Below are positions 58,600 through 60,000 of a stretch of DNA of 60,000 nucleotides, piece after piece; position 1 is the stretch's first letter; each line of letters starts with the position of its first letter. The translations under genes were made by a program, and so were the position numbers. The notes beneath the pieces were generated by a model. That model was not told the origin of the DNA. It saw only the letters and a program-made list of their open reading frames with translations, and made no database searches. The stretch covers positions 2,373,835-2,433,834 of the forward strand of contig CM022670.1 of assembly GCA_012295275.1 (NCBI GenBank). The letters run 5' to 3'. The stretch comes from Chrysomallon squamiferum (taxonomy: Eukaryota > Mollusca > Gastropoda > Neomphalida > Peltospiridae).

Positions 58600-60000
58600 T
58601 TTGGAATACAGAATATTAAGTCCTAATCTGGTACTAGATATGAAAACAACATTTTCTTTCCACTCATGCTTGCTGTGTTTACCCACGTGCTTCGTACGTG
58701 ATGTGCCAATTACATATAAGCATCTTTAATATAATTTAAATAGTAAGAAATATAAGAAATACTTATTAATGGTATTGTTTCAGATATATCTCGTATTTAC
58801 ATAAAAGCAACTAATTATTTTTCCTTTATTTTATTTGGTGATTTATTATTTCTTGGATCTTTATGTTTACAGATTATCGGTTATCTCACAACCAATAATA
58901 TCGCAGATGACTCGGAACAACTCGACTAAGTCCGTAGGAAAGAATCCGTCAACAGAACCTATTTACCGAAACTTCCGAACACTTAACTGACAGCTCGTCG
59001 TTTTCCGTCTTTCAGCTTTTCTGTTGTGTTTTATTTTTATTTTTATTTTTTTCTACCTTATAGCTTTAGTTTATTTGTGATAAATATAAATTTATTAATC
59101 ACAGCTGGTCGAGAAATTAAGAAACCATTCATATAGGAAGGCTGCTTTGTAAATACATCCATGTATCCATATTATGAAAATTCCAAACCGATTGCTGATT
59201 TTTCGTGAAACTTACTTGACAATAATTAAGGTTAAAGATGTTTCAATATTAAATTTTAATACGTTGTTTTTCAACATGAAATATTGAAAATGAATTATCT
59301 GGGTAACATCGTGAAATAGAAAGAAGAAAAAAAATGCTGCGTTTGACACCACAAACGTTCAACACTGTAAGCTACGTTAAAGCAAAATTATTATTAAAAT
59401 TTAAATAATAATAATATTATTATTATTAAAAACGTTTTTTGTTTTGTTAATAACAGTTTGAAATCATTAAACAAGTAATGTAATAAAACAAAACAGAGCA
59501 AACAAACACAAGAAACAAAACCAAACCAATTTATTTCAGTTTATTATTATTGGTGTAAGTAATTTTCATATATACAAGACATAGACATATGCAATACTTT
59601 CATTTCTCATTAAATTAACACCGGTGAAATTGACCAAAATAAAACTTAACCACAACTTTAAAAATACTACTACTACATGTCTAAATTTTTAAATAAATCT
59701 TGAATATAGTATTTTGTATTATTATTATAATGTTGTTTGCTTTTGATAAGATACTTTTTTTACTTTCTCTCTCTAGATACATATATTTTTGGGGGTCTTT
59801 TCATTGATTTATAAATTTTTAACCAATTAGCAGAGTTCAGCAATTCTAAAAAGTTTTTCTTCCAAAAATCTTAGCACCAGGTATTGAAACCTTTCTTCTT
59901 TTCCTCTATTTTTTCTATTTTTTTATTTAATGCATAAAAATAAACCAATATGTTTGTTAAGTTGCTTTTGGTAGTTGTTTGTTTTTAAACTTGAATTAAA
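58600..60000. other. Upstream region of POLR1E
   Basis: Bases 58660-59010 are less AT-rich than the rest and probably contain the POLR1E promoter and 5' UTR. The remainder is AT-rich, with an AAT-like run near 59404-59428. No gene on either strand was recognised up to the right edge. Confidence 0.5.

Noticed and set aside
58600-58686. N-terminal extension of POLR1E to 58686
   Set aside because: The only upstream in-frame start is GTG. The ATG at 58599 gives 416 residues, close to the family length.

Overview
The window is eukaryotic nuclear DNA from an animal. It is very AT-rich, and the coding sequence is split into short exons with GT..AG introns of a few hundred bases to 12 kb. There are many (AAT)n, (CA)n and (GA)n microsatellites. 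Gene content and short regulatory words (a GGGGAGATAATTTTG-like block at two gene starts) suggest a lophotrochozoan, plausibly a mollusc. That assignment is inference. No bacterial, viral, tRNA or rRNA features were seen. Protein calls come from hand-joined exons whose splice sites and reading phases were checked base by base.

Layout from left to right. (1) 1-1102, minus: 5' part of a small mitochondrial protein gene resembling the prag01/'deltamethrin resistance' family, running off the left edge. (2) 4021-19546, minus: a 19-exon SLC4A11-type transporter, called copy 1, with two alternative terminal exons. (3) 22475-44042, minus: a second 18-exon SLC4A11-type gene, copy 2, in tandem. It has a 12-kb first intron holding a degenerate minisatellite and a candidate alternative first exon. 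(4) 45266-47503, minus: a three-exon gene for a charged, probably nuclear protein with a BESS-like motif. (5) 48649-49752, plus: an intronless ankyrin-SOCS-box (ASB17-like) gene. (6) 51482-58599, minus: a complete 12-exon orthologue of the RNA polymerase I subunit POLR1E/PAF53/A49, with a small TA-flanked inverted-repeat transposon in one intron.

The most interesting biology is the tandem SLC4A11 pair. The 16 shared exons have the same intron phases and 12 have identical lengths, so the pair arose by gene duplication. The two starts share a 28-bp block with 25 identical positions. Copy 2 keeps the membrane-core residues expected of the family. Copy 1 is fully open but has glycine where SLC4 proteins carry an acidic substrate-site residue (Glu681 of AE1, Glu675 of human SLC4A11), and it has lost three conserved arginines. 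Copy 1 also carries duplicated 61-nt last exons that would swap the C-terminal 19 residues. One exon shows a sharply bounded tract of near identity between the copies, suggesting gene conversion.
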